Positions 17,529 to 27,466 of a stretch of 64,000 nucleotides of DNA are shown one piece after another. This DNA is from Bifidobacterium vansinderenii (GTDB taxonomy: Bacteria; Actinomycetota; Actinomycetes; Actinomycetales; Bifidobacteriaceae). Made by a program: the position numbers and the translations under genes. The number at the start of each line of letters is the position of its first letter. Positions within the stretch are counted from its first letter, which is position 1. The notes beneath the pieces were generated by a model. The model saw only the letters and a program-made list of their open reading frames with translations, ran no database searches and had not been told where the DNA came from. Where the stretch lies: assembly GCF_002234915.1 (NCBI RefSeq), contig NZ_NEWD01000038.1:1-64000 (forward strand), in the 5' to 3' direction.

Positions 17529-17858
17529 ATGATCGGTAACGAGTTCGATGAGGTCGAGATCCGTCAGATGTCGCCGGAGGAGTTTGCGGCGCTGGATTAT
17601 TCCACGGTCACGTTGCTGGATCTGCGTGAGCCGCACGAGGTCGCGGCGCATGGCATCGAGGGAGCCATCAACGCGCCGTTCGACCCGTTGGCCAAGGTGC
17701 TGCACACCGTACCCAAGGACAAGCCGGTGATCGTCTTCTGCCGTGAGGGCAGCTGGAGCGAGGAGGTGGCGGAGATCCTCATGGACCGCGGGTACGACGC
17801 CGTGAACCTGACCGGCGGATTTCAGGCGTACGAGCGGTATCTCGCACAGCGCGGATAA
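17529..17858 (+). CDS. Rhodanese-domain sulfurtransferase
   Basis: This single rhodanese domain (109 aa) carries its catalytic Cys71 in VIVFCREGSWS, preceded by the LLDLREPHE strand. It could deliver persulfide sulfur to the ThiF-ThiS pair, a job done by a fused rhodanese in some MoeZ/ThiF proteins. ATG 17529 is chosen because GGGGAG is placed just upstream; the frame remains open further 5'. It is likely cotranscribed with the adenylyltransferase. Confidence 0.88.
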   Translation: MIGNEFDEVEIRQMSPEEFAALDYSTVTLLDLREPHEVAAHGIEGAINAPFDPLAKVLHTVPKDKPVIVFCREGSWSEEVAEILMDRGYDAVNLTGGFQAYERYLAQRG

Positions 17859-17948
17859 TCATGACGCGCACTGTCGTGATGTCCTGAGAAACTGTAGTGT
17901 TGCTGGAACCAGCAATATTCAACACGATTGAGGAGTGACAGGGAACAC

Positions 17949-19259
17949 ATGTCTCAGGTCAGAAGCTACAAGGAAGCGGGGTTCGATTCTCTTCTCGAAG
18001 AGCTCGAATGGCGCGGTCTGGTCAATCAATCCACTGACAAAGAGCAGCTCGCCGAAGCATTGAACGGCGATCCCATCACCTATTATTGCGGCTTCGACCC
18101 CACGGCCGCCTCGTTGCATATCGGCAATCTTGTGCAGCTGATCAACATGCGTCACCTGCAGGAGGCCGGCCATCATCCCATCGCGCTGGTCGGCGGTGCC
18201 ACCGGTCTGATCGGTGATCCCCGCCAGTCCGGCGAACGTACGCTCAACCCCAAGGAGACCGTGGCCGGATGGGCCGACCGTCTCAAGTCCCAGATCGGTC
18301 GATTCCTGAAGACCGAGGGCGACAATCCCGTGCGGTTCGTCAGCAACTACGACTGGACCGCCGAGATGAGCGTGATCGACTTCCTGCGCGACGTGGGCAA
18401 GAACTTCCGTCTCGGCACCATGCTCGCCAAGGACACCGTGGCCCGTCGTCTGAACTCCGAGGAGGGCATCTCCTTCACCGAGTTCAGCTACCAGGTGCTG
18501 CAGGGCAATGACTTCCTGCACCTGTTCGACGAATACGGCTGCACGCTGGAGCTCGGTGGCTCCGACCAGTGGGGCAACCTCACGTCCGGCCTCGACCTGA
18601 TCCGCAAGGTGCGCGGCGAGAGCGTGAACGTGTTCACCAGCCCGATCATCACCGACGCGCAGGGCAAGAAGTTCGGCAAGTCCGAGGGCAACGCGGTGTG
18701 GCTCGACGCCACCATGCTCAGCCCGTACAAGTTCTACCAGTTCTGGTTCAACCGTCCCGACGTGGAGATGGAAAGCCTGCTCAAGGCGTTCACCTTCCTG
18801 CCGAAGGACGAGATTGAACGTCTGGTGGAGGAGAGCCGCACGAATCCGGGCGCCCGCGAGGCGCAGCGCACCCTGGCCTGGGAGGTCACCAGCTTCGTGC
18901 ATGGCGAGCAGGCCACGCAGGCGGCCATTGACGCGGCAGCGGCACTGTTCGGTCGTGGCGGCGATCTGTCCGCGCTGGACGAGGGAACGCTTGAGGCGGC
19001 GCTGGAGGGTCTGAAGGTGGACGGCGAGTTCCCGCAGACCAAGGCCGGAGAGCGCATCATCGACGTGGCCGCGGCGGCGGGACTGTTCAAGTCCGCGTCC
19101 GAGGCGCGTCGTGCGATCAAGTCCGGTGGACTGTACCTCAATAACGCACGTGTGGAAGATCAGGAACAGACATTGACCGACGACGATTTCCTGCAGGGAC
19201 GCTTCGCCTTGCTCCGTCGCGGTAAGAAGGCATTGGCAGCAGTGGAGGAGACTCGATGA
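17949..19259 (+). CDS. tyrS: Tyrosyl-tRNA synthetase
   Basis: This charges tRNA-Tyr. The class I signatures are LHIGNL (HIGH) and KFGKSEG (KMSKS-like), with tyrosine-pocket residues in CGFDPTA. A C-terminal S4 RNA-binding domain follows ([12 protein letters not shown]). It is 436 residues long. ATG 17949 (MSQVRSY) is preferred; the frame extends seven codons upstream. The stop overlaps the start of the next gene by 4 bp (ATGA), an unusual coupling to a low-complexity protein. Confidence 0.97.
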   Translation: MSQVRSYKEAGFDSLLEELEWRGLVNQSTDKEQLAEALNGDPITYYCGFDPTAASLHIGNLVQLINMRHLQEAGHHPIALVGGATGLIGDPRQSGERTLNPKETVAGWADRLKSQIGRFLKTEGDNPVRFVSNYDWTAEMSVIDFLRDVGKNFRLGTMLAKDTVARRLNSEEGISFTEFSYQVLQGNDFLHLFDEYGCTLELGGSDQWGNLTSGLDLIRKVRGESVNVFTSPIITDAQGKKFGKSEGNAVWLDATMLSPYKFYQFWFNRPDVEMESLLKAFTFLPKDEIERLVEESRTNPGAREAQRTLAWEVTSFVHGEQATQAAIDAAAALFGRGGDLSALDEGTLEAALEGLKVDGEFPQTKAGERIIDVAAAAGLFKSASEARRAIKSGGLYLNNARVEDQEQTLTDDDFLQGRFALLRRGKKALAAVEETR

Positions 19260-21166
19260 GCGAAGAACGCAACCATTCCGCGGGACGCGGTGGACATTCC
19301 GGCGGCTATGGCAAGGGTCGCGGCAACGGCGGCGGTTACGGCAAGGGCCGTGGCGGCAAGTCGTTCGGCGGCGGCCGCGGTCGTGACGACCGTCGTGGCG
19401 GCTACGGCAACCGTGGCGATAACGGCGGTGGCCGTCGTTTCCAGCGCGACGGCGAGTTCCGTCGCTACAACGACGATCACGGCGATCGTCGTGAGGGCCG
19501 TGACGGCGACGAATCCCGCGGCGGTTTCAAGGGCGGCTACAAGAAGAGCTACGGCAACCGTGGAGGCAACGGCGGCTTCCGTCGTGACGGCGAACGTCGC
19601 TTCGATCGTCGTGACGATCGTCGTGATGGCGGACGTCGTGACTTCCACCGTGACGACCGTCGTTTCGACCGTCGTGATCGTGACGGCGAGCGCGACGAGC
19701 GTCGTTTCGAGGACCGTCGCGACTTCCGTCGTGATGACCGCAGGGATGATCGTCGTGATGGCGAGCGCAGGAACTTCCGTCGTGACGGCGAGCGTCGCTT
19801 CGACCGTCGTGATGACCGCAAGGACTTCCACCGCGACGACCGCAAGGTCGGTTTCCGCGGGGATCGCGATCGTCGTGATGGCGATCGTCGTGATTTCCAG
19901 CGTGACGATCGTAGGCCGCGTCGTTCGTTCGACGACAAGCCGCGCAATCCCCGTTACGCGAAGGACGGCGACGAGTTCAAGGGCGGCGAGCGTCGCGAGC
20001 GCACGAACAACTACAACCGTGACGGCAAGGGTTCGCACGCCTTCTATCAGGGTGGTCGCCGCAACTCCGACGGCACCGTGTCGTATCCGTCGCAGAACCC
20101 GTACACGGATCGTCGTCCCGACGAGCCCAAGATGCCGAAGGGCCTGGAATGGTCCATGCTGTCTCCGGACGAGCGCGAGCGTCTGCGCGGTCTGAGCAAG
20201 GAGCACGCCGAGAACATCGGTCTGCACATGCTGGCCGCCTACACGCTTGAGGAGAGCGATCCGGAGTGGGCCCTTGAGCATGCCAAGTGGATCGCACGTC
20301 AGGCGTCCCGTATCGACATGACCCGTGAGACGCTGGCTCTGGTGGCCTACCGTCAGGGCGACTACAAGCTGGCCCTGCGTGAGTTCCGCACCGCCTACCG
20401 CATGAACGGCTACGTGGACTACCTGCCGTTCATGGCCGACTGCGAGCGCGGTCTGGGCAACCCGAAGAAGGCCATCGAACTGGCCATGTCCGACGACGCC
20501 AAGCAGCTGCGCGGCGAGTCCAAGGCCGAGATGTTCCTGGTGGTGGCCGGCGCGTACGCCGATCTGGAGAACTGGGACAAGGCCATCGATATGGTGCACA
20601 CCATCGGTCATGCCAAGGGCATCTCCGGCGGCTACCGCATGCGTGCGGTGCAGGCCGAGCAGTACTTCCTGGAGCAGGCCGGCCGTACCGAGGAGGCTGC
20701 GAAGCTCGACGACTTCGTGGGTCGTCTCGAGGACGAGTACGCGGATGTCGAGGACGATGACGACGCGATCATCGACAACGATCTTGAGGACATTGACGAC
20801 GAGCTGCTCGAGGGTCTGGGCATCGATCCGACGGCGTTTGCCGACGACAATGACGACACCGAAGGCGACGAGGAATCCGACGCCGACGATTCCAAGGACT
20901 CCGACGATGACTCCACCGTGTCCGACGAGGATGATGTGACCTCCGATGAGCTCGACGTGACCTCCACTACTGTCAACGAGCTTGACGAGCACGATACGGA
21001 TGCCGACAATCCGCGCAATGCCGATGACGAGGAGACCCTCCCCGCCGAGGAGACGCAGCAGGGTTCCGACTCCGATACCGATCCCTCCGACCCGGATGCC
21101 TTCGACGGTACCGAGGACGAGGCCTCCGAGGCGGAGTCTGAGGACGGCGCCGATCAGGCCGAGTGA
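19256..21166 (+). CDS. Arg/Gly/Asp-rich protein with TPR-like core and acidic tail
   Basis: The 636-residue protein has three parts. Residues 1-290 are extremely rich in Gly, Arg, Asp and Phe, with dozens of R-R/D-R-D units that look RNA-binding and disordered. Residues 290-500 are helical with TPR-like spacing ([36 protein letters not shown]). Residues 500-636 are almost entirely Asp/Glu/Ser/Thr. Comparable proteins are annotated as TPR-repeat proteins in bifidobacteria, with no known function. The basic N-terminus and acidic C-terminus suggest self-association or ribosome/RNA binding, which is inference. It is coupled to tyrS by ATGA and to the next gene by a GTGA overlap. Confidence 0.88.
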   Translation: MSEERNHSAGRGGHSGGYGKGRGNGGGYGKGRGGKSFGGGRGRDDRRGGYGNRGDNGGGRRFQRDGEFRRYNDDHGDRREGRDGDESRGGFKGGYKKSYGNRGGNGGFRRDGERRFDRRDDRRDGGRRDFHRDDRRFDRRDRDGERDERRFEDRRDFRRDDRRDDRRDGERRNFRRDGERRFDRRDDRKDFHRDDRKVGFRGDRDRRDGDRRDFQRDDRRPRRSFDDKPRNPRYAKDGDEFKGGERRERTNNYNRDGKGSHAFYQGGRRNSDGTVSYPSQNPYTDRRPDEPKMPKGLEWSMLSPDERERLRGLSKEHAENIGLHMLAAYTLEESDPEWALEHAKWIARQASRIDMTRETLALVAYRQGDYKLALREFRTAYRMNGYVDYLPFMADCERGLGNPKKAIELAMSDDAKQLRGESKAEMFLVVAGAYADLENWDKAIDMVHTIGHAKGISGGYRMRAVQAEQYFLEQAGRTEEAAKLDDFVGRLEDEYADVEDDDDAIIDNDLEDIDDELLEGLGIDPTAFADDNDDTEGDEESDADDSKDSDDDSTVSDEDDVTSDELDVTSTTVNELDEHDTDADNPRNADDEETLPAEETQQGSDSDTDPSDPDAFDGTEDEASEAESEDGADQAE

Positions 21167-21201
21167 ACGCCGATAGGCAGCGATACAAGCGGGGGAGCGG
21201 C

Positions 21202-22278
21202 ATGACGCAGTACATCAAGGGCACGGACACGACGATCAGCGAGCGGTATCATCTGGCTCTGCTGGATCTGGATGGCGTGGTCTACCGGGGCAAGAACCCC
21301 GTGGAACATGCCGCCGACTCCATCCGGCAGGCGCAGTCGGCGGGCATGGTCATGGAATACACGACGAACAACTCGTCGCGTTTCCAGGCCGTGGTCGCCG
21401 AGCAGCTGCGCGGATTCGGACTGGACGTCGAACCGTGGCAGGTCATCACCTCGTCGGTGGTGGCCGCCCGCATGGTGGCGCATCACGTACCGGCCGGTGC
21501 CAAGGTGCTGGCCGTCGGTGCGCCGCATCTGCGCGAGGAGGTGACCCGTGCCGGGCTCATTCTGGTCGAGCGAGTGGAGGATGGTCCGGATGCGGTGATC
21601 CAGGGCTGGTATCCGGAGATCACGTGGAATGAGCTGGCCTCCGCGGCGTATGCCGCCCAGCGGGGTGCCCTGTATTTCGTGACCAACAGGGATCTGACGA
21701 TCCCCCGCGAGCTGGGTATCGCGCCGGGCTGCGGATCTCTGGTCAATGCGGTGATCGAGGCGGTGGGCCATCAGCCTCTCGGTTCGGCCGGTAAGCCCGA
21801 GTCCGCCATGTACGACGAGGCTCGCCAGCTGGTCGCCGATTCCTTGGCCGAAGCGTCGGGCGAACACGTCGAGCCGATCGCCAAGGATCGTTGCCTCGCC
21901 ATCGGTGATCGTCTGGACACCGACATCGAGGCGGGAAACCGCGGCGGCTACGATTCTCTGGTGGTGCTCACCGGCGTGTCCACGCCGAACGAGATCGTGC
22001 TCGCCGAGCCGGTCCTGCGTCCCACGTTCATCGCGAAGGATCTTCGCGGACTGAACGAGCCTCAGCCCGCGGTGCTGCCGCAGTCTGACGGTTCATGGAT
22101 CTGCCGCGATGCGACCGCCCATGTGGTTGACGGCGTGCTGCAGGTGCGGGAGAACGGCGACGCCGATCGTGCGCTGGGCTCTCTGGACGCCCTGCGCGCC
22201 GCCTGCTGCGCCGTGTGGCAGGCCGTCGACGCCGGCACGGACCCCGGTTCCCTGACCATCCCCGAATTCCATATCTGA
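21202..22278 (+). CDS. HAD-superfamily phosphatase (NagD-like)
   Basis: This is a predicted cytosolic phosphatase of the NagD/p-nitrophenylphosphatase class. The nucleophile motif is LLDLDGVVYRG (Asp22, Asp24), followed by the TNNSSR threonine loop, a Lys in SAGKPE, and the acidic motif IGDRLDTDIEAG. I choose ATG 21202 because GGGGGAG is placed upstream. A GTG at 21163 overlapping the previous stop is possible and would add 13 residues. The run HAD phosphatase, small protein, tlyA is conserved in other actinobacteria, including mycobacteria. Confidence 0.9.
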   Translation: MTQYIKGTDTTISERYHLALLDLDGVVYRGKNPVEHAADSIRQAQSAGMVMEYTTNNSSRFQAVVAEQLRGFGLDVEPWQVITSSVVAARMVAHHVPAGAKVLAVGAPHLREEVTRAGLILVERVEDGPDAVIQGWYPEITWNELASAAYAAQRGALYFVTNRDLTIPRELGIAPGCGSLVNAVIEAVGHQPLGSAGKPESAMYDEARQLVADSLAEASGEHVEPIAKDRCLAIGDRLDTDIEAGNRGGYDSLVVLTGVSTPNEIVLAEPVLRPTFIAKDLRGLNEPQPAVLPQSDGSWICRDATAHVVDGVLQVRENGDADRALGSLDALRAACCAVWQAVDAGTDPGSLTIPEFHI

Positions 22279-22322
22279 CATATCTGACATATCCGATCAA
22301 CGACACATCCGAGGACAACGGT

Positions 22323-22511
22323 ATGGCATCAGCAATGCATGACACGGGTACGGTGACCGCCGAAACCGCGGACGGGCCCGTCGACATTTCGTCGGAGTTC
22401 CCCCGTCTGGCAGGACTCGACGGCCATTCGTTCGATGAACAGATTGCCGCATACCGTTCCGTGCTCGACCAGCTGAAGGCGGAGCTCGACGGGCTCCGGG
22501 TCGAATCATGA
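22323..22511 (+). CDS. Small conserved protein between HAD phosphatase and tlyA
   Basis: The 62-residue protein has a variable N-terminus and a C-terminal amphipathic helix with FDEQIAAYRSVLDQLKAELD. It has no cysteine, signal or membrane segment. A similarly small hypothetical gene occupies this slot in mycobacteria. Its stop overlaps the tlyA start (ATGA), which supports it being translated. Function is unknown. Confidence 0.75.
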   Translation: MASAMHDTGTVTAETADGPVDISSEFPRLAGLDGHSFDEQIAAYRSVLDQLKAELDGLRVES

Positions 22512-23242
22512 GCCGACTGGATCAAGAACTGGTCGAACGCGGTCTGGCGCTGTCCAGATCCAAGGCGCAGCGGCTGATCCGTCAGGGCGCCGTGACCGTG
22601 GACGGCTCGACCGTGACCAAACCGGCCGCCACGGTCGATGCCTCGTCGACGATCACGGTCACGCCAGACGACGACTACGTGTCGCGCGGCGCATACAAGC
22701 TCGTAGGCGCCTTCGATGCGTTCGGTCCTCAGGGGCTGCCCGCCCCCGAAGGCTTCGACTGTCTTGATATCGGCGCATCGACCGGCGGATTCACCGACGT
22801 GCTGCTGCGCGGCGGCGCCTCGCACGTCGTGGCGCTCGACGTGGGCCACGGCCAGCTCGACCCTCGTATCGCCGGCGATCCTCGGGTGATCGAGATGAGT
22901 GGTGTCAACATTCGGGATGTGCATTCCGCGGATCTGCCGTTCGTGCCGCGCATGATCGTCTCCGACGTCTCGTTCATTTCACTGACGTATGTGATCCCCG
23001 TGATCGCACGCATCGCCGGGCAGCCCGCCGACGTCGTACTGCTCGTCAAACCGCAGTTCGAGGTAGGCCGGGGCAATCTCGGCAAGAACGGCATCGTGGA
23101 CAGCGAGGACCTGCGTCGGAGCGCGCTGGACAAGGTCACCGCCTGCGCCCGCGAACACGGCCTGCATGTGAAGGCCACGGCCGACTCGCCCATCGAGGGC
23201 ACGCACGGCAACCACGAATACCTGCTCTGGCTTAGCTCCTAG
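22508..23242 (+). CDS. tlyA: TlyA-family rRNA 2'-O-methyltransferase
   Basis: TlyA methylates ribose 2'-OH groups of 16S and/or 23S rRNA; its loss gives capreomycin resistance in mycobacteria. The 244-residue protein begins with an S4 RNA-binding domain (residues 1-55). An AdoMet-binding motif LDIGASTGGFTD follows at 86-97, with the Lys-Asp-Lys-Glu type catalytic residues (Lys64 in GAYKL, KPQFE). Members with an intact N-terminal S4 domain, as here, modify both subunits in studied species. It is coupled to the 62-aa gene upstream. Confidence 0.94.
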   Translation: MSRLDQELVERGLALSRSKAQRLIRQGAVTVDGSTVTKPAATVDASSTITVTPDDDYVSRGAYKLVGAFDAFGPQGLPAPEGFDCLDIGASTGGFTDVLLRGGASHVVALDVGHGQLDPRIAGDPRVIEMSGVNIRDVHSADLPFVPRMIVSDVSFISLTYVIPVIARIAGQPADVVLLVKPQFEVGRGNLGKNGIVDSEDLRRSALDKVTACAREHGLHVKATADSPIEGTHGNHEYLLWLSS

Positions 23243-23362
23243 CGTTCTCGCACATTCACGGCGTCTCGGCCACGAGACGGCACGGGGACACGGGACGATG
23301 ACCATGGAACGTACGTGGACGCAGCCGACGACGACCACGAGAACCGAAACGGGGGAGCGAAC

Positions 23363-24280
23363 GTGGAAGGGTCCGCAAGGCAACTGATCGACGCCATGCT
23401 GCGCTGGTGGAAGCGGTCGCTTCCAGGACGCATCGTCGACCGGTACCTTTCGCATCGCGGTTCGCTCATGGGCAACGGACTGGCCTATGGACTGCTGTTC
23501 GCCTTCTTCGGCGGCGTATGGATGGCGCTGTCGCTCGCCGGCGTGATCGTGATCGGCAACGAGCAGCTGCAGCACCTGCTGATCGATGCGGTGAACACGG
23601 TGGTTCCCGGCGGCGCCGACACGTTCCTGTCTGCCTCGGTGCTGGCCAAGGCGTCGAACACCTTCACCTGGACCGGTCTGGTCACCGTCGGCATCTTCTG
23701 GTGGACGGTCACCGGGTGGATGGATTCGCTGCGCACCGCGGTACAGGCCATGTTCGACGACTACAAGGACGACGTCGATCTGGTCAAGGCGCGTCTGCGC
23801 GACACCGCTGCGGCCATGATGGTGACGCTGCTGTTCATACTGTCGACCGTCGCCGGCACGGTGTCCAGCGGTCTGATGCGCGCCCTGCTGACCTGGTTGG
23901 GCATTCCCGGCGATTCGTTCGCCGGATCACTGGCCCTGGATCTGGTGGGTCTGTGCTCCGGACTGGTGCTGAACTTCCTGCTGTTCGTCTTGCTGTTCCG
24001 CGTGGTTGCACACATCCATGCCGGCAGGTTCATGATCGCTGCGTGCGCGCTGGGCGCGGTGACGCTCACCGTCATGCAGCTGTTCGGTACTAAACTGCTC
24101 GGCGGCGCGTCGCGCAATCCGTTGCTTGCGCCGTTCGCCGCCATCATCGGTGTACTCATCTGGTTCAATCTGGTGGCGCAGGTGATCATGATCTGCTCGT
24201 CGTTCATCGCCGAATGTCGGCGTGATCCCACGCTGGCGGGAACGATGGGGGAGGGGAGCGGTGCAAGCCCCGACGCATAG
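23363..24280 (+). CDS. YihY/BrkB-family inner-membrane protein
   Basis: This 305-residue polytopic membrane protein of the YihY (formerly ribonuclease BN-like) family has six predicted transmembrane segments, for example GLLFAFFGGVWMALSLAGVI, FTWTGLVTVGIFWWTV and AAIIGVLIWFNLVAQVIMI. The family role is unproven. I prefer GTG 23363, preceded by GGGGGAG. The GTG at 23315 has no ribosome binding site. It follows tlyA by 120 bp. Confidence 0.88.
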   Translation: MEGSARQLIDAMLRWWKRSLPGRIVDRYLSHRGSLMGNGLAYGLLFAFFGGVWMALSLAGVIVIGNEQLQHLLIDAVNTVVPGGADTFLSASVLAKASNTFTWTGLVTVGIFWWTVTGWMDSLRTAVQAMFDDYKDDVDLVKARLRDTAAAMMVTLLFILSTVAGTVSSGLMRALLTWLGIPGDSFAGSLALDLVGLCSGLVLNFLLFVLLFRVVAHIHAGRFMIAACALGAVTLTVMQLFGTKLLGGASRNPLLAPFAAIIGVLIWFNLVAQVIMICSSFIAECRRDPTLAGTMGEGSGASPDA

Positions 24281-24541
24281 CCGATGTTCGCTATGAGCGT
24301 AGAGCCAGCCAAAATCGGCTTGGCTGGTCCGATACCGCGGCTGACCGATCGGTCATACTCCGTTCACCCTGCCGTATACCGAGATAAACCCTATGAATAT
24401 CCTAGGTATTCGCTATAACACTTATTTGTACTTTTGTACCCTGATATGGCCCTGACCCATGCGGAACATGCGGACGGGATGAGGCCTGTGATGTTCAGGC
24501 CGCCGGCAACGGCGGAAGGAAACAAACGAAGAGAGGTACTC

Positions 24542-26170
24542 GTGCAGAGTAAAAAGATTCTCGCGGCGCTCGTGTCCGTCGCCGCGATCGCGTCGCTCGC
24601 AGGCTGCGGCGGCGTCAAGGATGACGCGTCCTCCGCGGATTCCAACGCCATCACCATCGGCACCACCGACAAGATCGTCAGCCTCGATCCTGCCGGCCAG
24701 TATGACAACGGCTCCTTCGCCGTGATCATCAACGTGTTCCCGTTCCTGTTCTCCCAGAACTACGATGAGTCCGAGATGAGCCCGGACATCGCCGCCGACG
24801 ACGGCAGCTGGAACGCGGACGGCACCGAGTTCACCGTCAAGATCAAGCCCGGCCTGAAGTTCGCCAACGGCCACGATCTGACCTCCTCCGATGTGAAGTT
24901 CTCGTTCGATCGCGTCAAGAAGATCAACGACGAGAACGGCCCCGCCTCGCTGCTGGCCAACATCGAGTCCATCGACACTCCGGACGACACGACCCTCGTG
25001 TTCCACTCCGCCGTGAAGAACGACGTGACCCTCAAGCAGGTCCTCGGCTCCCCGGCCGGCCCGATCGTCGACGAGCAGGTGTTCTCCGCCGACAAGCTGA
25101 CCGACGCCGACACCATCATCAAGGGCAACGCCTTCGCCGGTCCGTACAAGCTGACCTCGTTCAAGCTCAACGAGGCCGTGGCCTACGCCAAGAACGACGC
25201 CTACAAGGGTCTGACCCCGGCCAAGAACAACGCCGTGCAGGTGAAGTACTTCGCCGACGCGTCCAACCTGAAGATGGCCATCGAGCAGGGCCAGGTCGAC
25301 GTGGCGTACCGCACGCTCACCCCGACCGACATCTCCGACCTGAAGAAGAACAACAAGGTCAAGGTCGTCACCGGCCCCGGTGGCGAGGAGCGCTTCATCA
25401 CCTTCAACATGAAGGTCATGCCCTACGGTGAGTCCCAGCCGAACGCCGACGCCAACAAGGCCAAGGCCGTGCGTCAGGCCGTCGCAAGCCTGATCGACCG
25501 CGAAGAGCTCGCCAACACCGTGTACAAGGGCACCTACACCCCGATGTACTCCTACATCCCCGACGGCCTGACCGGCCACGAGGACACCTTCAAGACCACC
25601 TACGGCGACGGCAAGGGCGGCCCCAGCGTCGACAACGCCAAGAAGATCCTCTCCGACGCCGGCGTGTCCACCCCGGTCGACCTCAAGCTCCAGTACAACG
25701 CCGAGCACTACGGCTCCAGCTCCGCCGACGAGTACGCTGCCATCAAGTCCCAGCTCGAGCAGGGCGGCCTGTTCAAGGTCGATCTGCAGCAGACCGAGTG
25801 GACCCAGTACCAGAAGGAACGCGTCGTCACCGATAGCTCCGACGGTGCCTACCCGGCCTACCAGCTCGGCTGGTACCCGGACTACTCCGACCCGGACAAC
25901 TACCTGTCCCCGTTCTTCCGTGACGGCAACTTCGTGAACAACGGCTACTCCAACAGCCAGATCAACGACCTGATCGTTCAGCAGGCCGGCGAGCAGGACT
26001 CCGCCAAGCGCGTTGAGCTCCTGAAGCAGATCCAGCAGCTGGAGACCGAGGACATCTCCACCCTGCCGCTGCTGCAGGGCGCGCAGGTGGCCGTGACCGG
26101 CACGAACATCTCGGGCGTCAAGCTCGATGCTTCGTTCCGCTTCCGCTACTCCTCTGTGACCAAGTCCTGA
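24542..26170 (+). CDS. Oligopeptide ABC transporter substrate-binding lipoprotein (paralogue 1)
   Basis: This is a family 5 extracellular solute-binding protein for peptide uptake, anchored as a lipoprotein. Translation starts at GTG 24542 (GAGAGG upstream). A short signal with lipobox LAGC places the lipidated Cys at 22. The 542-residue body carries the family pattern (MSPDIAADDGSW, GLKFANGHDLTSSDVKFSFDR, GPYKLTSFKLNEA). It is first in an operon with two permeases and a fused ATPase, followed by an intercistronic hairpin that should keep its expression above theirs. Its 3' end shares 92 identical bases with paralogue 2 (26024-26115 = 35561-35652). Confidence 0.93.
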   Translation: MQSKKILAALVSVAAIASLAGCGGVKDDASSADSNAITIGTTDKIVSLDPAGQYDNGSFAVIINVFPFLFSQNYDESEMSPDIAADDGSWNADGTEFTVKIKPGLKFANGHDLTSSDVKFSFDRVKKINDENGPASLLANIESIDTPDDTTLVFHSAVKNDVTLKQVLGSPAGPIVDEQVFSADKLTDADTIIKGNAFAGPYKLTSFKLNEAVAYAKNDAYKGLTPAKNNAVQVKYFADASNLKMAIEQGQVDVAYRTLTPTDISDLKKNNKVKVVTGPGGEERFITFNMKVMPYGESQPNADANKAKAVRQAVASLIDREELANTVYKGTYTPMYSYIPDGLTGHEDTFKTTYGDGKGGPSVDNAKKILSDAGVSTPVDLKLQYNAEHYGSSSADEYAAIKSQLEQGGLFKVDLQQTEWTQYQKERVVTDSSDGAYPAYQLGWYPDYSDPDNYLSPFFRDGNFVNNGYSNSQINDLIVQQAGEQDSAKRVELLKQIQQLETEDISTLPLLQGAQVAVTGTNISGVKLDASFRFRYSSVTKS

Positions 26171-26257
26171 GGCTGACCCACGTAGAGAACGGCGGTCCCG
26201 TGACGTTCGCGACGTTTTCGTGAAACATAGCGGGACTACGCTCTACACATAAATTGC

Positions 26258-26307
26258 AAGGGGGATGCCCGACGCCGCCATCAAGGCGCGTGCCGGACAT
26301 CCCCCTT
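26258..26307 (+). terminator. Intercistronic hairpin after the binding-protein gene
   Basis: AAGGGGGATG at the left pairs with CATCCCCCTT at the right, with further pairing inside. A short second hairpin (GCCCCGA/TCGGGGC) follows before the permease site. It is probably a partial terminator or RNA-stabilising stem that sets the ratio of binding protein to permeases. Confidence 0.65.
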
Positions 26308-26358
26308 TACCCAGTAAAGGCCCCGAAACAATCGGGGCACCAATCCAAGGAGAAACGA

Positions 26359-27465
26359 GTGGCGTCGAAAGCCCAAGCTCTCAACGAGCAGCCGCAGAAA
26401 ACAGCGGCTGACACTCCTGAGCAACCCAAGAAAAACAGGATATCCGGCGGGTTCTTCCGATTCGTCATCGTCCGATTCCTGCTCATCATCCCCACCATCT
26501 TCATTCTGGTCACCATCGTGTTCTTCGTGATGCGAGCCACCGGTGACCCCATCACCGCGGCCCTCGGCGGACGACTCACTCCGCAGGAGCTGCAGGCCAG
26601 AATCCACGCGGCCGGCTATGACCGACCGCTCATCGTGCAGTACATCGACTATCTCGGCGACCTGCTGCACGGCGACCTCGGAACCACGCTCACCGACAAC
26701 CAGCCGGTGATCTCCGTGCTCAGCCGTTACGGCGCCGCTACCTTCGAGCTGGCCATCATGGCCCTCATCATTGCGCTGATCGTCGGCATCGGTCTGGGCC
26801 GTATCGCAGCCCGCCGCCGCGACCGCGCCGTGGACGCTGGCATCCGTACCTTCGCCATCCTCTGCTACGCGACCCCCGTGTTCTTCCTGGGTCTGCTGCT
26901 CAAGCTCATCTTCTCCGTGTGGCTGGGCTGGCTGCCGAGCTCGGGCCGTTCCTCGCTGGCCTCCGAAATGCAGTTCAGCCGTCTGGTCTCGCCCACCGGC
27001 CTGTACATCATCGACGCGCTGCAGCTGGGCGACATGACCGTGCTGGCCGACGTGCTCCAGCACGCCGTGCTGCCCGCGCTGGCTCTGGGTCTGCTGACCG
27101 CCGGCGTGTTCATCCGTCTGGTGCGCACCAACGTGATCAGCACCTACACCTCCGGCTACGTCGAGGCGGCCCGCTCCCGCGGCGTCTCCGAGAAGCGCCT
27201 GCTGAGCAAGCACGCCTGGAAGCCGGCCCTGATCCCGATCATCACCGTGATGGGCATGCAGATCGCCCTGATGCTCGCCGGCGCCGTGCTCACCGAGACC
27301 ACCTTCGAATGGAAGGGCCTCGGCTTCATGCTGTCCACGTATCTGAAGGCGCGTGACTTCACCGCCGTGCAGGGCATCGTGATCCTTATCGCGATCATCG
27401 TGTCGGTGGTGAACTTCATCGTCGATGTGATCAGCGCCCTGATCGACCCGAGAGTGAGGTACTGA
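26359..27465 (+). CDS. Oligopeptide ABC transporter permease (DppB/OppB type)
   Basis: This membrane subunit of the peptide importer has six transmembrane segments, with the first at about residues 33-52 (FRFVIVRFLLIIPTIFIL). The cytoplasmic coupling loop with the EAA-type motif is EAARSRGVSEKRLLSKH. Translation starts at GTG 26359 with AAGGAG upstream; the longer frame is read-through of the hairpin region. It is 368 residues long, including a 30-residue hydrophilic N-terminal tail. The next permease starts one base after its stop. Confidence 0.93.
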   Translation: MASKAQALNEQPQKTAADTPEQPKKNRISGGFFRFVIVRFLLIIPTIFILVTIVFFVMRATGDPITAALGGRLTPQELQARIHAAGYDRPLIVQYIDYLGDLLHGDLGTTLTDNQPVISVLSRYGAATFELAIMALIIALIVGIGLGRIAARRRDRAVDAGIRTFAILCYATPVFFLGLLLKLIFSVWLGWLPSSGRSSLASEMQFSRLVSPTGLYIIDALQLGDMTVLADVLQHAVLPALALGLLTAGVFIRLVRTNVISTYTSGYVEAARSRGVSEKRLLSKHAWKPALIPIITVMGMQIALMLAGAVLTETTFEWKGLGFMLSTYLKARDFTAVQGIVILIAIIVSVVNFIVDVISALIDPRVRY

Positions 27466-27466
27466 C

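Noticed and set aside
19256-20200. CRISPR-like short repeats
   Set aside because: They are codon-level repeats of Arg-Asp-Arg units in an open frame, with no regular spacer length.
23262-23279. CGTCTCG/CGAGACG hairpin after tlyA as a terminator
   Set aside because: The stem is only 7 bp and lacks a T-run.
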